From NCBI GenBank assembly GCA_027483175.1, contig JAIXVE010000027.1, positions 1 to 36,697 of the forward strand: a DNA stretch of 36,697 nt. Direction: 5' to 3'. The number at the start of each line of letters is the position of its first letter. Position 1 is the stretch's first letter. Origin of the DNA: Verrucomicrobiaceae bacterium. Lineage in GTDB: Bacteria > Verrucomicrobiota > Verrucomicrobiia > Verrucomicrobiales > V1-33. The notes under the pieces are model-generated. The model worked only from the letters and a program-made list of their open reading frames with translations. It ran no database searches and was not told the DNA's origin. Shown here in pieces: positions 15,941 to 25,608 of the stretch. The translations under genes were made by a program, and so were the position numbers.

Positions 15941-17848
15941 TCAGGGGGCGCGGCGGATGCGGTAGAAGCGCTGGCGGGTACCGGCGGGGGCGGAGGAATC
16001 GGTCCATGAGGTGGAGCCGGGGAGTCCTTCGACGCTGGAGGCGGCTGGGAGCCATGAAGAGAGGTCCGGGGAGAAATCGATGTGGTAGCGCGAGCCTTGT
16101 TCGCTGAGCCATGTGAGGGTGAGGCCGGCCGGGGTGACTGGGGTGAGGCCGGTGATGACGATGGGGGCATCGTTGATAGGAGCGCCGATGATGAGGGCGT
16201 TGAGGAAGACATTGACGTTGGCGGCGGCGACGTTGTAGCCGGTTTCCTTGCGGCCCTGGATGACGAGAGTGCCTGAGGGGTCGGTGACGGCGGTGAACTG
16301 GACGCGGCGGTCGGCGAGACTGTTAGGCGTGGTGAGGCCTTCGAGGGAGTAGACGGGGACCTTGACGATGGGAGGGTTGGGGCCGTCGGAGGCGAGCCAT
16401 GTGGAGCGGCGTGCGGTGGTGGCGCTGGTGGGGTCCCAGATCCAGAGCGTGACTGGATAGGAAGTGAGGGGAGCGAGGCCGGTGATGGTGATGTCCATGC
16501 CGTCGCCGTCGTCGGCGCTGGTGTTGGCGAAGATGAAGTCGCGGAAGAGAGGGTTGAAGTCGTTGCCGCCGGCGGCTCCGGCGCGGTCGCGGCTCTGGAG
16601 CGTGGTGGAACCGACGGCGGTGACGGTGACGGTGCGGGAGCCGAAGACAGCGGAGACCTCGGTGGCGGCGGCGGTGCCGGTACCTGAGAGGGATTCGAAG
16701 CCCGGCTGGATGAAGGGGGCGATGTCTTCGACGTCGACGGCGAGGGTGGAGCCGGCGGCGGGGTTAGGGAAGACGAGAGGGTCGCGGGGGCTGGTGGGCC
16801 ATGAGATTTCGGTGCCGTCGCCGAAGTTGTCGCCGTCGGAGTCGTATTTGGTGGGATCGGTGCCTGGCTGGGCAGGGCCGGTGGAGGGGAGATCGGGGTT
16901 TTCGGAGCCGTCGGGGAGACCGTCGCCGTCGGAGTCGAGTTTGAGGGGATTGGTGCCGGTATTGGAGGTGGAGAGCCATGAACCGGAATTGGTTTCGGTG
17001 CCGTCCTGGAGGGAATCGTCGTCTGAGTCCGGGTCTTTCGGGTTGGTGCCGGCGGTGAATTCAGCGAGGTTAGGGAGGAGGTCGCTGTCGGCGTCGAGGG
17101 CGGCGTCATTGACGGCTGGGTTGAGGCCGTAGGTGGATTCCCAGCCGTCGGGCATGCCGTCGGCGTCGGCGTCGCGGAAGAGGTCGCGGATCCAGAGACC
17201 GTTGAGGAAGACCCCGTGCTGATTGACGTTCGCGGTGTCTTTGCTGGTGGGGTCGCGGCGTGCGGTGATGGTGAGTTTGCCGGTGGCGTCGGCGCGGCCT
17301 TCGAGATTGATCTGGTACTGGGAGTTGGTGGTGGGGGCGACGCGGCCGTCGAAGGTGTAGTCTTCGGCGGTGCCGCCGCCGGTGATGGACCAGTCGGAGA
17401 CGCGGGTGCCGCCGCTGCTTTGGTCGTAGGACCAGAGGGTGACGGCGTATTCTTTGTCAGGATCGAGGCCTGCGATGGTGATATTGAGACCGCCGTCCGG
17501 GTTGGTGTTGGTGTTGAAGAGAGCGAAGATGAAGTCCTGGAGGAGGGCTTGCTGGGTGAAGTCGCCGTTATTGAGGGGGAGCGTGCGTTTGCGGTCGTCG
17601 TAGGAAGTGGTGCCGGAGCCGGTGCCTGAGATGGTGACGGACTGGGAGCCGAAGGTGGCGGAGGTGATGACGGCTGGGCCGAGCGCGCCGGTGAGGGCGG
17701 GGTTGATGGTCATGGGGAGGAAGCCTCCCTCGGTGTTGGCGGGCGTGTTATTGGCGGTGCTGCGCTGGTTGAAGTCGATTTTGAGGTCGACGGCGTGGAG
17801 TGGGGCGGCGGCGAGGAGGGAAAGGGCGAGGGTGCGCGGGAGGCTCAT
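15941..17848 (-). CDS. secreted TSP3-repeat protein with duplicated flanking modules
   Basis: The 635-aa protein has a signal peptide (MSLPRTLALSLLAAAPLHA). Module A (20-220) and module B (368-556) resemble each other: both run through a FxDFIFAN/FALFN segment, an xITIxGLxP turn, a VTLWxxD segment and a final VFLNxLxI. Between them (226-365) lie calcium-binding thrombospondin type 3 repeats such as DADADGMPDGWES, DSDGDGLPDGSE and DSDGDNFGDGTE. The C-terminus (577-631) is a small domain ending TRQRFYRIRRAP that also ends the giant protease at 20062. It is probably a surface or extracellular protein. No PEP-CTERM signal. It precedes the PEP-CTERM gene by 67 bases in the same direction. Confidence 0.8.
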   Translation of the reverse strand: MSLPRTLALSLLAAAPLHAVDLKIDFNQRSTANNTPANTEGGFLPMTINPALTGALGPAVITSATFGSQSVTISGTGSGTTSYDDRKRTLPLNNGDFTQQALLQDFIFALFNTNTNPDGGLNITIAGLDPDKEYAVTLWSYDQSSGGTRVSDWSITGGGTAEDYTFDGRVAPTTNSQYQINLEGRADATGKLTITARRDPTSKDTANVNQHGVFLNGLWIRDLFRDADADGMPDGWESTYGLNPAVNDAALDADSDLLPNLAEFTAGTNPKDPDSDDDSLQDGTETNSGSWLSTSNTGTNPLKLDSDGDGLPDGSENPDLPSTGPAQPGTDPTKYDSDGDNFGDGTEISWPTSPRDPLVFPNPAAGSTLAVDVEDIAPFIQPGFESLSGTGTAAATEVSAVFGSRTVTVTAVGSTTLQSRDRAGAAGGNDFNPLFRDFIFANTSADDGDGMDITITGLAPLTSYPVTLWIWDPTSATTARRSTWLASDGPNPPIVKVPVYSLEGLTTPNSLADRRVQFTAVTDPSGTLVIQGRKETGYNVAAANVNVFLNALIIGAPINDAPIVITGLTPVTPAGLTLTWLSEQGSRYHIDFSPDLSSWLPAASSVEGLPGSTSWTDSSAPAGTRQRFYRIRRAP

Positions 17849-17957
17849 GGGAGGGGAGGGGGGATTCGCGGTCGACGGTATGAAGAAACCGTGAGGGAAG
17901 GCGAGTAAAATTGCGCAGTCTCGCAGAAGGAGAGCTGTGGGGGACGGGGAGAGGAGG

Positions 17958-19931
17958 TCAGGGTTTTCTGGTGGGGGATTTGAGGCGGATGATGGTGTCT
18001 GGGACGGAGCAGAAGACGGAGCAGGACCAGATGGCTTCCATGCCTGGGACGAGGCCGACGTATTGGAATTCGCCGCTGTCTTCGAGGAAGGCGAGCATGT
18101 CGGGCCACGGGATGGAGTCTGGGTCTGGGGAGGCTGTGGTGGTGGCGTGGCGGTTGAAGAGGTAGATCCAGAGTGGTTTCCCGGCGTCGCGGCATTCGTT
18201 GGTGAGGTTGCGGAGGTCGGAGAGTTTATCGAGGACGTGGACGGCTGGGTCGTAGATGCGGATCTGGCCTGCGCCGGTGCCGAAGGTGGCGGTGACGACG
18301 TCTGGGTTGGGGTGGAGGGCTGGGGCTGAGCCGCGGGCGAGGGCGACGGCTTCGCGGATGGGCTGGCGGGGGACTTGCTGCTGGCGTGCGATGGCTGGGG
18401 CGGAGGCGAGGGCGAAGAGAGCGGCGATGAGGAGAGGGGCGGCCTGGGCGCGGTGGGAGTCTGGGAAGAGTGAGGCGAGGAAGCGGCCGGACCATGCGAG
18501 GGAGAGGGCGAAGAGGGGGATGAGGTAGAGGAGGTACCAGCTCATCATGGCGGCGTGGGTGAGGGAATTGTGGAGACAGGCGAGGGCCGCGCCGCCGAGG
18601 AGTGCGCCGGTGATGAGGCGGGTTTTCCAGTTTTCGCGGATGAAGAGGAAGAGGCCTGAGATGGAGAGGAGCGGGAGGATGAAGAGGAAGAGGATGCGTT
18701 GCCAGAGGGAGGCGGCGGTGAGGTCTGGGAGGGTGATGCCGCCGCTGGTGGCGGGTGGGTCGGCGTGGGAGCGGAGGCCGGAGAGGAGGTGGCTGCCGAG
18801 GTCGGCGTACCACTGGAGGTCCATGGGGGCGTAGTGGTGGGGTCGTTTGAGGTAGGCGGCGATCTGGGGGACGGAGGGGCCCATGATGAGGGCGACGGGG
18901 ACGAGGGAGATGGCGCCTGCGGTGACGAGGCGGAGGGCGGCGCTGAGGCGTTCGGAAGGGGAGGCGCGGTGTGAGGAGAGGATGATGGTGAGGGCGGAGA
19001 GGTTGGCGGCGGCGACGGGGTAGACGGCTCCTGCGAACCAGAGGAGGGTGACGGCTTGAGCGGCGGCGAAGCCGAGCCACCAGCGCCAGCGGTTGGACTG
19101 GAGGGCGCGGAGGAGGCACCAGATGGCGGCGGTGGTGGCGAGGAGCATGGTGGAGTAGCCGCGCATTTCGACGCTCCAGCGCTGGTGCCATGGGTGGATG
19201 GCGATGATGAGGCCAGCGGCGAGGCCGGTGCGGGGGTTGCCGAGGGCGGCTCCGATGAAGCCGGTGAGGGCGACGGTGAGGAGGCCGCTGAGCCATGGGA
19301 AGAGGCGGAGGTGGCTTTCGACGAAGGGTTTGGAGTCGTCCCATGAGCCGCCGGAGAGGGCGTGAGCGGCGCGGGCTTCGAGGGCGCTGCCGATGTGGTT
19401 GTTGCCTTTTTTATTGAGGAAGAGGGATTCTTTCCATGTGGCGGCTTCGAAGTGGTGGTTTTCCGGGCCGCCGTCGCCGGGGTCGCCCCAGACGTAGTAG
19501 CGGAGGTGCATGGCTTCGTCGTTCCAGAAGCTGTGATTGAGGCGCGGGGAGCGGGCCCACATGGCGAGGATGGTGACGGCGGCGAGCATGAGCCAGACCC
19601 AGCGGCGGGCGGCTGGGGGGAGGACGGGGCGGCCGTGGTCGGGTCGGACGGGAGCGGCGGGGAGGGACCACCAGCGCTGGGTGAGGAGGGAGACGAGGAG
19701 GAAGAAGAGGGCGAGGGCGGCGCCCCACCAGAGGCCTGTGGCGATGAAGTCGTCGAGTTTAGGGCCTTTTGGGGAGTTCCAGTGGGCGAGGAGTTTTGGG
19801 TTCCATGGTTTGATGGCCTTGATGAGGAAGGCTGAGAGGGCGAGGGCGGCGAGTGCGAGGGCGACGAGGACGCGGAGCGTGGCGGGATCGCGTCGGTCGA
19901 TGAAGGAGCGCAGGCCGTGGGGAACAGTCAT
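17958..19931 (-). CDS. GT39-type membrane glycosyltransferase
   Basis: The ATG at 19931 gives 657 aa with about eleven hydrophobic spans. After the second or third span the segment SPRLNHSFWNDEAMHLRYY carries the Asp-Glu pair expected in the first outer loop of ArnT/PMT-like GT-C enzymes. SVEMRGYSTMLLATTAAIW follows, also typical. A soluble C-terminal region of about 150 residues ends the protein. GT39-like enzymes move sugars from polyprenyl-phosphate donors to proteins or lipids at the outer face of the membrane. The acceptor is unknown. It heads a same-direction run that includes the TSP3 and PEP-CTERM genes, whose products could be substrates, though this is inference. Confidence 0.8.
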   Translation of the reverse strand: MTVPHGLRSFIDRRDPATLRVLVALALAALALSAFLIKAIKPWNPKLLAHWNSPKGPKLDDFIATGLWWGAALALFFLLVSLLTQRWWSLPAAPVRPDHGRPVLPPAARRWVWLMLAAVTILAMWARSPRLNHSFWNDEAMHLRYYVWGDPGDGGPENHHFEAATWKESLFLNKKGNNHIGSALEARAAHALSGGSWDDSKPFVESHLRLFPWLSGLLTVALTGFIGAALGNPRTGLAAGLIIAIHPWHQRWSVEMRGYSTMLLATTAAIWCLLRALQSNRWRWWLGFAAAQAVTLLWFAGAVYPVAAANLSALTIILSSHRASPSERLSAALRLVTAGAISLVPVALIMGPSVPQIAAYLKRPHHYAPMDLQWYADLGSHLLSGLRSHADPPATSGGITLPDLTAASLWQRILFLFILPLLSISGLFLFIRENWKTRLITGALLGGAALACLHNSLTHAAMMSWYLLYLIPLFALSLAWSGRFLASLFPDSHRAQAAPLLIAALFALASAPAIARQQQVPRQPIREAVALARGSAPALHPNPDVVTATFGTGAGQIRIYDPAVHVLDKLSDLRNLTNECRDAGKPLWIYLFNRHATTTASPDPDSIPWPDMLAFLEDSGEFQYVGLVPGMEAIWSCSVFCSVPDTIIRLKSPTRKP

Positions 19932-20061
19932 GAGGGGATCGGATCGTGGCGGGACGCCGGGGTTTTTATGGCGCAGCGTGGGAGGGAGAGCAAGTCCCGT
20001 CGGGGATGGGGGTGATGAGGAACGCTTTTGCGCGGCGGAGGGATTTGGAGAGAATGGGGGG

Positions 20062-23000
20062 ATGAAGAGCAAGCGAATGCATCTGGGAGTACTGGTGGGC
20101 CTGTTGGGGGCGACGTATTGGTTGGGTCGTGGACCTGAGGGTGTGGAGATGGTTGGGGGAGCGGGCGGGGAGGGAGGCGCGGGGCTGGGTGTCGCGGCAG
20201 GGGTGATATCGGGGGATGAAATGCGGAGCCGGTTGGAGGTGAGGGAGGAGATTGGGGAGATTGGGGCGTTTGCGGGGTGGATGGGGCGGTGGGAGGCGGC
20301 GGGGAGTGGGGAGCGTGCGGGGATGGAGGCTGAGGGGGTGGGGTTGGCGCGGGAGAGGCGGAGGAGGATGGCGGATCTGATGGTGGCGGATCCGGAGCGG
20401 GCGTTGCGGGTGGCGGTGAGGGGGGCGCGGCGGGCGGGTTTGCCGGAGCGGGTGCGGGAGATGCTGGAGGAGGAAGTGAATGCGATGGGGAGTTTTTCGG
20501 TGGCGTGTGCGCGGGTGGTGCCTGGGCGGGAAGTGGAAGGCGGAGGGTTGCTGCGTTGGGCGGAGATTGGCGGGGAGGTGTATGAGGTGGGGGTATATGG
20601 GGCTGGTTTGGGGTATGTGACGAAGGGTCGGGTACCGCTGCGGGGGATTGCGCTGCCGGTGGAGGCGGCGACGAATGTTTCGGTGAATCCTGCGGTTCGG
20701 GTGGACAAGGTGATGGCGCTGGATTCCGAGCCTGCGGAGGTGGTGGGTGTGGAGGATCGCGGGGTCGAGAGGGAGCGGGTGGGTGGGTGTGCGGTGGAGG
20801 ATGCGGTGGAGGTTAGGCTAGGTGGGGAGGTGCGGCGATTCTGCTGTGCGGCGCACGGGCGGGAGTGGGCGGGACTGGCGGTGGCGGCGTACGGGTTGAG
20901 TGAGCCGGATGTGCCGGTGATGGCGTCGGGCGGGGTTGGGGAGGTGGCGGCGAGCGGGTTGCCGGTGGCGGCGAGTGGTTATACGGAGGGATACAAGCGG
21001 ATGCTGTTTCTGCGGCCGCGGTTCAGCGACAGCAGCAGTGCGCTAGCGGATACGATCAGTGATGCGCGGGCGACGGCGCTGATGAATGAGTTCATCAATC
21101 ATCTGAACAACCTGTCGTGGGGGCGGATCCGGATTGCGCCGCTGGGGCCGGGGGGATCGCAGTTCACGCCGGCGCTGGCGATCGGGCGGCCGGCGGGGGA
21201 TTATGACAATGCGGGGTTGTCGCGGCTGTATCCTGACGCGCGGGCGGCGGCGGCGGCAGCGGGTTATGTGCTAGGAGACTTTGCGTTTGCGGCGGTGTTC
21301 ACGAACGGGCGGCCGGCGGCGGGTTATGCGGGGCTGGCGTATGTGGGGGGCGTGGGGATTCACATTGCGAATGGTTATTACGGCCTGAGTGTGTTCACGC
21401 ATGAATTCGGGCACAACCTGGGGCTGCCGCATGCGCACACGTGGGACACGGGGGACAACAGCATCATCGGGGATGGGTCGAATGTGGAGTACGGGAACAA
21501 CCATGATCCGATGGGGAGCGGGGGAGACGGGATGCATTACACGTCGAGCCACAAGACGTCGATTGACTGGATACCGGCTGGTGAGAGTGCGCGGGTGACG
21601 GCGGCGGGGGTGTATCGGCTGCATGTGAGTGACGAGCCGAGGAACGGGAACGGGTTCCGGGGGTTGCGGGTGAGTCGGGATGCGGGACGGGATTACTGGT
21701 TTGACTACCGGGCGACATTGAGCGGGACGGAGTTCGAGCGCGGGCTGGTGGTGCATTTTACTAACAAGCAGGGGAAGGACAGTTACCGGGTGGATGCGCT
21801 GCCGCGGCAGAGTGGATTGACGTTGCCGGTGGGGATGACGTTTACGGATGCGGCGGCGGGGGTATCGGTGACGCCGCTGGGGACTGGGGCGGCGGCGTTT
21901 CCGCGGGCGATGGATGTGGCGGTGGGGTTTGCGGTGGCTGGGAACCGAGCGCCGGAGGGGCGGCTGGTGGCGCAGGCGGGGCATGTGGCGAGCGGTGCGG
22001 AGTGTGTGTGGGAGGTGGAGGCGACGGATGCGGACGGGGACCGGCTGGCGTATTACTGGGATTTTGGTGACGGGACGCATTCGTGGGACAATGCGGCGGT
22101 GCAGCGGAAGACGTTTGGAGGGGACGGGGAGTATGCGGTGCAGTGTGTGGTGAGTGACTGCCGCGGGGGGACGTGGCGGAAGACGGTAGTGCAGCGGGTG
22201 GGGGTGCTGCCGACCGGGCAGGTGAGGATTTCGGGGCGGGTGGTGGACGGGGACAGCCAGCCGATGGGTGGGGTGCGGGTGTATACGGAGGGGAATCTTT
22301 ATGCGTGGAGCGACAGTGACGGGAGTTATGCGTTGTGCCGGGTGCCGGTGGGGGTACGGCGGATTGATGCGATGGAGGTGGTGGAGAACCGGCTGGCGTT
22401 TTCGCGGACGTTCAGCAGCGCGACGAACTGGACGGTGAATACGACGGGGGCGGATCTGTCGGTGACGGAGACGGCTCCGGAGACGGTGACGGCGCTGGTG
22501 CCGCGGCTGAGTGTGTGGAAGTACAATGACACGGGGACGGATCTGGGGACGGCGTGGCGTGCGAGGACTTACAATGATGCGGCGTGGGCGCAGGGGCCTG
22601 GGTTGCTAGGGTACGGGAATGGTGGTGAGGGGACGGTGATCAGTTTCGGGCCGGACGCGCAGAACAAGCGGACGACGGCGTATTTCCGGCGGCGGTTCAG
22701 TGTGGCGAATCCGGCGTTGTTCAAGGAGCTGCGGCTGCTGTGTCAGCGGGATGATGCGGTGATGGTGTATCTGAACGGGACGCGGATTTATCAGGATAAT
22801 TTTGCGGCGACGGTGACGGAGGCGAACATCACGTATGCGACGACGGCATTGGATTCGACGGAGCCGGGGGTGTATCAGCAGACGAACGGGATCAGTCCGA
22901 CGCTGCTGGTGGCGGGGGACAACTGGTTGTGTGCGGAGGTGCATCAGGTGGAGCCGACGAGCAGTGATCTGGCGTTTGATGGGGAATTGCTGGGGGTGCA

Positions 23001-25608
23001 GGATGCGCCGACGGCTGGGGCGCAGGCGGCGTACCTGACATATCCGGAGGGCGGCGGGCGGCTGCTGGCGGGCGTGCCGGTGGTGCTGACGGCGGAGGCG
23101 CGGGCGCGGACGGCGACGGTGACGAAGGTGGAGTTTCTGATCGACGGGGTGAAGGCTGGTGAGGATGTGACGGCACCGTATGCGCTGACGTGGAGCAATC
23201 CGACGGCGGGGGCGCATGTGCTGCGGGTGGTGGCGACGTTCAGTGTGGGGAGCCCGCTGACATCGGGAGCGGTGGCGGTGAACGTGGGAGCGGCTCCGGT
23301 GGATCTGATTGGTGCTGGGAGCGTGTGGAAGTGGCGTGCGGCGACGGCGGCGGCACCGGTTGGGTGGGAGCGGCCCGGGTTTGACGACAGCGGGTGGAGC
23401 AGCGGGGCGGGTCAGTTAGGGTACGGGGATGGGGATGAGGCGACGAACATCAGTCCTGGAGGGACGAGGTATGTGAGGGCGCAGTTCCGGCGGACGTTTG
23501 CGGTGGCGGATCCGCGGGCGGTGAGCGGGTTGCGTTGTCGACTGGTGCGGGATGATGCGGCGCTGGTTTATGTGAACGGGGTGCTGGCGTTCCGGCATAA
23601 CATCCGTGCGGACGGGACGGCGCAGGCGGCGGGGAGTGAGGAGAATGCGTGGGTGGAAGCGGTGGTGGATGGCGGATTGCTGCGGGCGGGGTGGAATACG
23701 GTGGCGGTGGAGCTGGTGCAGGAATCGGCGACGAGTTCGGATGCGAGTTTTGACATGGAGCTGAAGGCGGATGTGGGAACGGGGCGGGGGCGCGGGGTTT
23801 ATGTGGAGGCGCGTGGGGCGGTGCTGCTGCCGGAGGTGCCGGTGCTGACGGGCGAGATGCTGCCGGGGGCTGGGTTGGGGGTGCGGCGGGTGGAGTGGCT
23901 AGTGAATGGGGTGAAGGTGGGGGAGAGCGGGGAGTGGCCGTGGAGTGTGGCATGGAGTGGAGCGGTGGTGGGCACGCACGTGGTGACGGCGGTGGCGACG
24001 GACAGTGCGGGGGCGGTGTTCAGCGGGCCGGGGGCGACGCTGGTGGTGCGGGCTCCGGCGCAGGCGACGGTGCTGGTGAAGCGCGGGGAGGTCTGGAAGT
24101 ATGAGGACCGCGGGGTGGATCCGGGGCCGAACTGGGTGGGGCGGACGAGTTTTGACGACACGGCGTGGCGCGAGGGGCCGGGTCGGTTAGGGTACGGTGG
24201 GGACGGGGAGGTGACGCCGTTGTTTTACGATGATGCGGGGGCGAAGCCTGCGACGGTGTATTTCCGGAAGAAGTTCACGGTGGCGGATCCTGCGGCGTTT
24301 GATGCGCTGCGGCTGCGGGTGGTGCGGGACGACGGGGTTTCGGTGCAGTTGAACCGTGTGGAGCTGCTGCGGGACAACCTGCCTGAGGGGGAGCTGGCGT
24401 TTTCGACGCTGGCTAGTGCGGCTGCGGAGGACGAAGTGAATCCTGTGGAGGTGGTGGTGCCGGTGACTGGGTTGCGGGCCGGGGAGAATCAGCTGGCGGT
24501 GGAGGTGCACCAGGCGGCGGTGGGGAGCAGTGATCTGGGGTTTGATCTGGAGCTGGCGGGATTGAAGGCACCGGTGGCGGCGGGGGCGACGGCGTGGCTG
24601 ACGGCACCGGCGGCGGGGCAGGTGGTGAAGTCCGATGAGCCGTTAGGGTTTGCGGTGGCGACGGCGAATCTGCCGGGGGCGGTGCGGCGGGTGGAGTACT
24701 TTGCGGGGAATGCGAGGTTAGGCGAGGCGGTGAGTGCGCCGTGGGGATTGGTGTGGGCGAGTGCGCTGAAGGGGAGTTATTCAGTACGGGCGCGGGTGGA
24801 GCTGGTGAGCGGGGTGGCGCTGACGACGCCTGTGGTGCCGGTGACGGTGGGGTCGCCGGTGACGGTGCAGCGATTGATCTGGTCGGGGGCGGACTGGCGT
24901 TTTCTGGATAGCGGGGTGGCTCCTGCGGCTGGGTGGACGGGCGGGGTGTTTGATGATGCGGCGTGGAAGACCGGGCGGACGCGGTTAGGGTTCGGGGGTG
25001 ACGGGGAGACGGGTCAGGTGACGCCGGGGCGTACGGTGTACTGGTTCCGGCGGGCCTTTGCGGTGCCTGCGGGGGTGGTGTTCAGTGCGGCGAGACTGCG
25101 GGTGATGCGGGACGACGGGATTCAGCTGTATCTGAACGGGAACCGGATCTGGGTGAACAATCTTCCTGACAATCCAGGGCCTGCGGATCTGGCGACGGTG
25201 AGTGTGGGCGGGGCGGACGAGCAGACGTGGCTGACGGTGCCGCTGGCGGTATCTGCGCTGACGGCGGGGAACAATGTGTTTGCGGCGGAGATCCGGCAGA
25301 ACGCGGCGACGAGCAGCGATGTGGGATTTGACCTTGAGTTAGAGGTTGAGACGGTGACGGGCGGCGGGCTGGTGAATACGGCTCCGCTGGTGGTGCCGCG
25401 GCTGGGATTGGCGGAGACTGGCGGGACGGGACTGCAGCTGACGCTGCCGGATGCGGCGGGGCGGATTTACCGGATTGAGAGTTCGGTGAATCTGGGGGTG
25501 TGGGGAACGGAGAGCACGCACATCATGAACGGGAATGTGCTGACGGTGCCGCTGACGCGGGCTGGGCCGGGGCGGTTTTACCGGGCGCGGTGGATGAGTG
25601 CGCCGTGA
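20062..25608 (+). CDS. giant secreted zinc metalloprotease with four repeat modules
   Basis: The ATG at 20062 gives 1848 aa with an N-terminal hydrophobic segment (7-21). A propeptide-like region (50-310) is followed by the zincin catalytic domain with HEFGHNLGLPH at 447-457, the HExxHxxGxxH zinc site, and a Met-turn near NNHDPMG (Met484). This resembles M11/gametolysin-type proteases. Then come a PKD domain (about 635-712, YYWDFGDGTHSW), a carboxypeptidase-regulatory-like domain (718-800) and four related beta modules starting near 815, 1085, 1342 and 1610. The modules share W-K-x-x-D, F-D-D-x-x-W, L-G-Y/F-G and R-D-D-x-x-x-x-x-N. Ig-like domains separate them (about 983-1080, 1247-1330, 1510-1598). 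The last 75 residues match the C-terminal domain of the TSP3 protein. It is probably extracellular or surface-attached. Confidence 0.85.
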   Translation: MKSKRMHLGVLVGLLGATYWLGRGPEGVEMVGGAGGEGGAGLGVAAGVISGDEMRSRLEVREEIGEIGAFAGWMGRWEAAGSGERAGMEAEGVGLARERRRRMADLMVADPERALRVAVRGARRAGLPERVREMLEEEVNAMGSFSVACARVVPGREVEGGGLLRWAEIGGEVYEVGVYGAGLGYVTKGRVPLRGIALPVEAATNVSVNPAVRVDKVMALDSEPAEVVGVEDRGVERERVGGCAVEDAVEVRLGGEVRRFCCAAHGREWAGLAVAAYGLSEPDVPVMASGGVGEVAASGLPVAASGYTEGYKRMLFLRPRFSDSSSALADTISDARATALMNEFINHLNNLSWGRIRIAPLGPGGSQFTPALAIGRPAGDYDNAGLSRLYPDARAAAAAAGYVLGDFAFAAVFTNGRPAAGYAGLAYVGGVGIHIANGYYGLSVFTHEFGHNLGLPHAHTWDTGDNSIIGDGSNVEYGNNHDPMGSGGDGMHYTSSHKTSIDWIPAGESARVTAAGVYRLHVSDEPRNGNGFRGLRVSRDAGRDYWFDYRATLSGTEFERGLVVHFTNKQGKDSYRVDALPRQSGLTLPVGMTFTDAAAGVSVTPLGTGAAAFPRAMDVAVGFAVAGNRAPEGRLVAQAGHVASGAECVWEVEATDADGDRLAYYWDFGDGTHSWDNAAVQRKTFGGDGEYAVQCVVSDCRGGTWRKTVVQRVGVLPTGQVRISGRVVDGDSQPMGGVRVYTEGNLYAWSDSDGSYALCRVPVGVRRIDAMEVVENRLAFSRTFSSATNWTVNTTGADLSVTETAPETVTALVPRLSVWKYNDTGTDLGTAWRARTYNDAAWAQGPGLLGYGNGGEGTVISFGPDAQNKRTTAYFRRRFSVANPALFKELRLLCQRDDAVMVYLNGTRIYQDNFAATVTEANITYATTALDSTEPGVYQQTNGISPTLLVAGDNWLCAEVHQVEPTSSDLAFDGELLGVQDAPTAGAQAAYLTYPEGGGRLLAGVPVVLTAEARARTATVTKVEFLIDGVKAGEDVTAPYALTWSNPTAGAHVLRVVATFSVGSPLTSGAVAVNVGAAPVDLIGAGSVWKWRAATAAAPVGWERPGFDDSGWSSGAGQLGYGDGDEATNISPGGTRYVRAQFRRTFAVADPRAVSGLRCRLVRDDAALVYVNGVLAFRHNIRADGTAQAAGSEENAWVEAVVDGGLLRAGWNTVAVELVQESATSSDASFDMELKADVGTGRGRGVYVEARGAVLLPEVPVLTGEMLPGAGLGVRRVEWLVNGVKVGESGEWPWSVAWSGAVVGTHVVTAVATDSAGAVFSGPGATLVVRAPAQATVLVKRGEVWKYEDRGVDPGPNWVGRTSFDDTAWREGPGRLGYGGDGEVTPLFYDDAGAKPATVYFRKKFTVADPAAFDALRLRVVRDDGVSVQLNRVELLRDNLPEGELAFSTLASAAAEDEVNPVEVVVPVTGLRAGENQLAVEVHQAAVGSSDLGFDLELAGLKAPVAAGATAWLTAPAAGQVVKSDEPLGFAVATANLPGAVRRVEYFAGNARLGEAVSAPWGLVWASALKGSYSVRARVELVSGVALTTPVVPVTVGSPVTVQRLIWSGADWRFLDSGVAPAAGWTGGVFDDAAWKTGRTRLGFGGDGETGQVTPGRTVYWFRRAFAVPAGVVFSAARLRVMRDDGIQLYLNGNRIWVNNLPDNPGPADLATVSVGGADEQTWLTVPLAVSALTAGNNVFAAEIRQNAATSSDVGFDLELEVETVTGGGLVNTAPLVVPRLGLAETGGTGLQLTLPDAAGRIYRIESSVNLGVWGTESTHIMNGNVLTVPLTRAGPGRFYRARWMSAP

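Noticed and set aside
15874..17109. Long proline/serine-rich N-terminal extension of the PEP-CTERM gene
   Set aside because: It is antisense-like low-complexity sequence overlapping the TSP3 gene in another frame; a signal peptide starts at the GTG at 15873.
19932..20708. N-terminal extension of the GT39 frame to 20708
   Set aside because: It overlaps the protease gene on the opposite strand and is Ser/Pro/Arg-rich; the ATG at 19931 gives a normal start.
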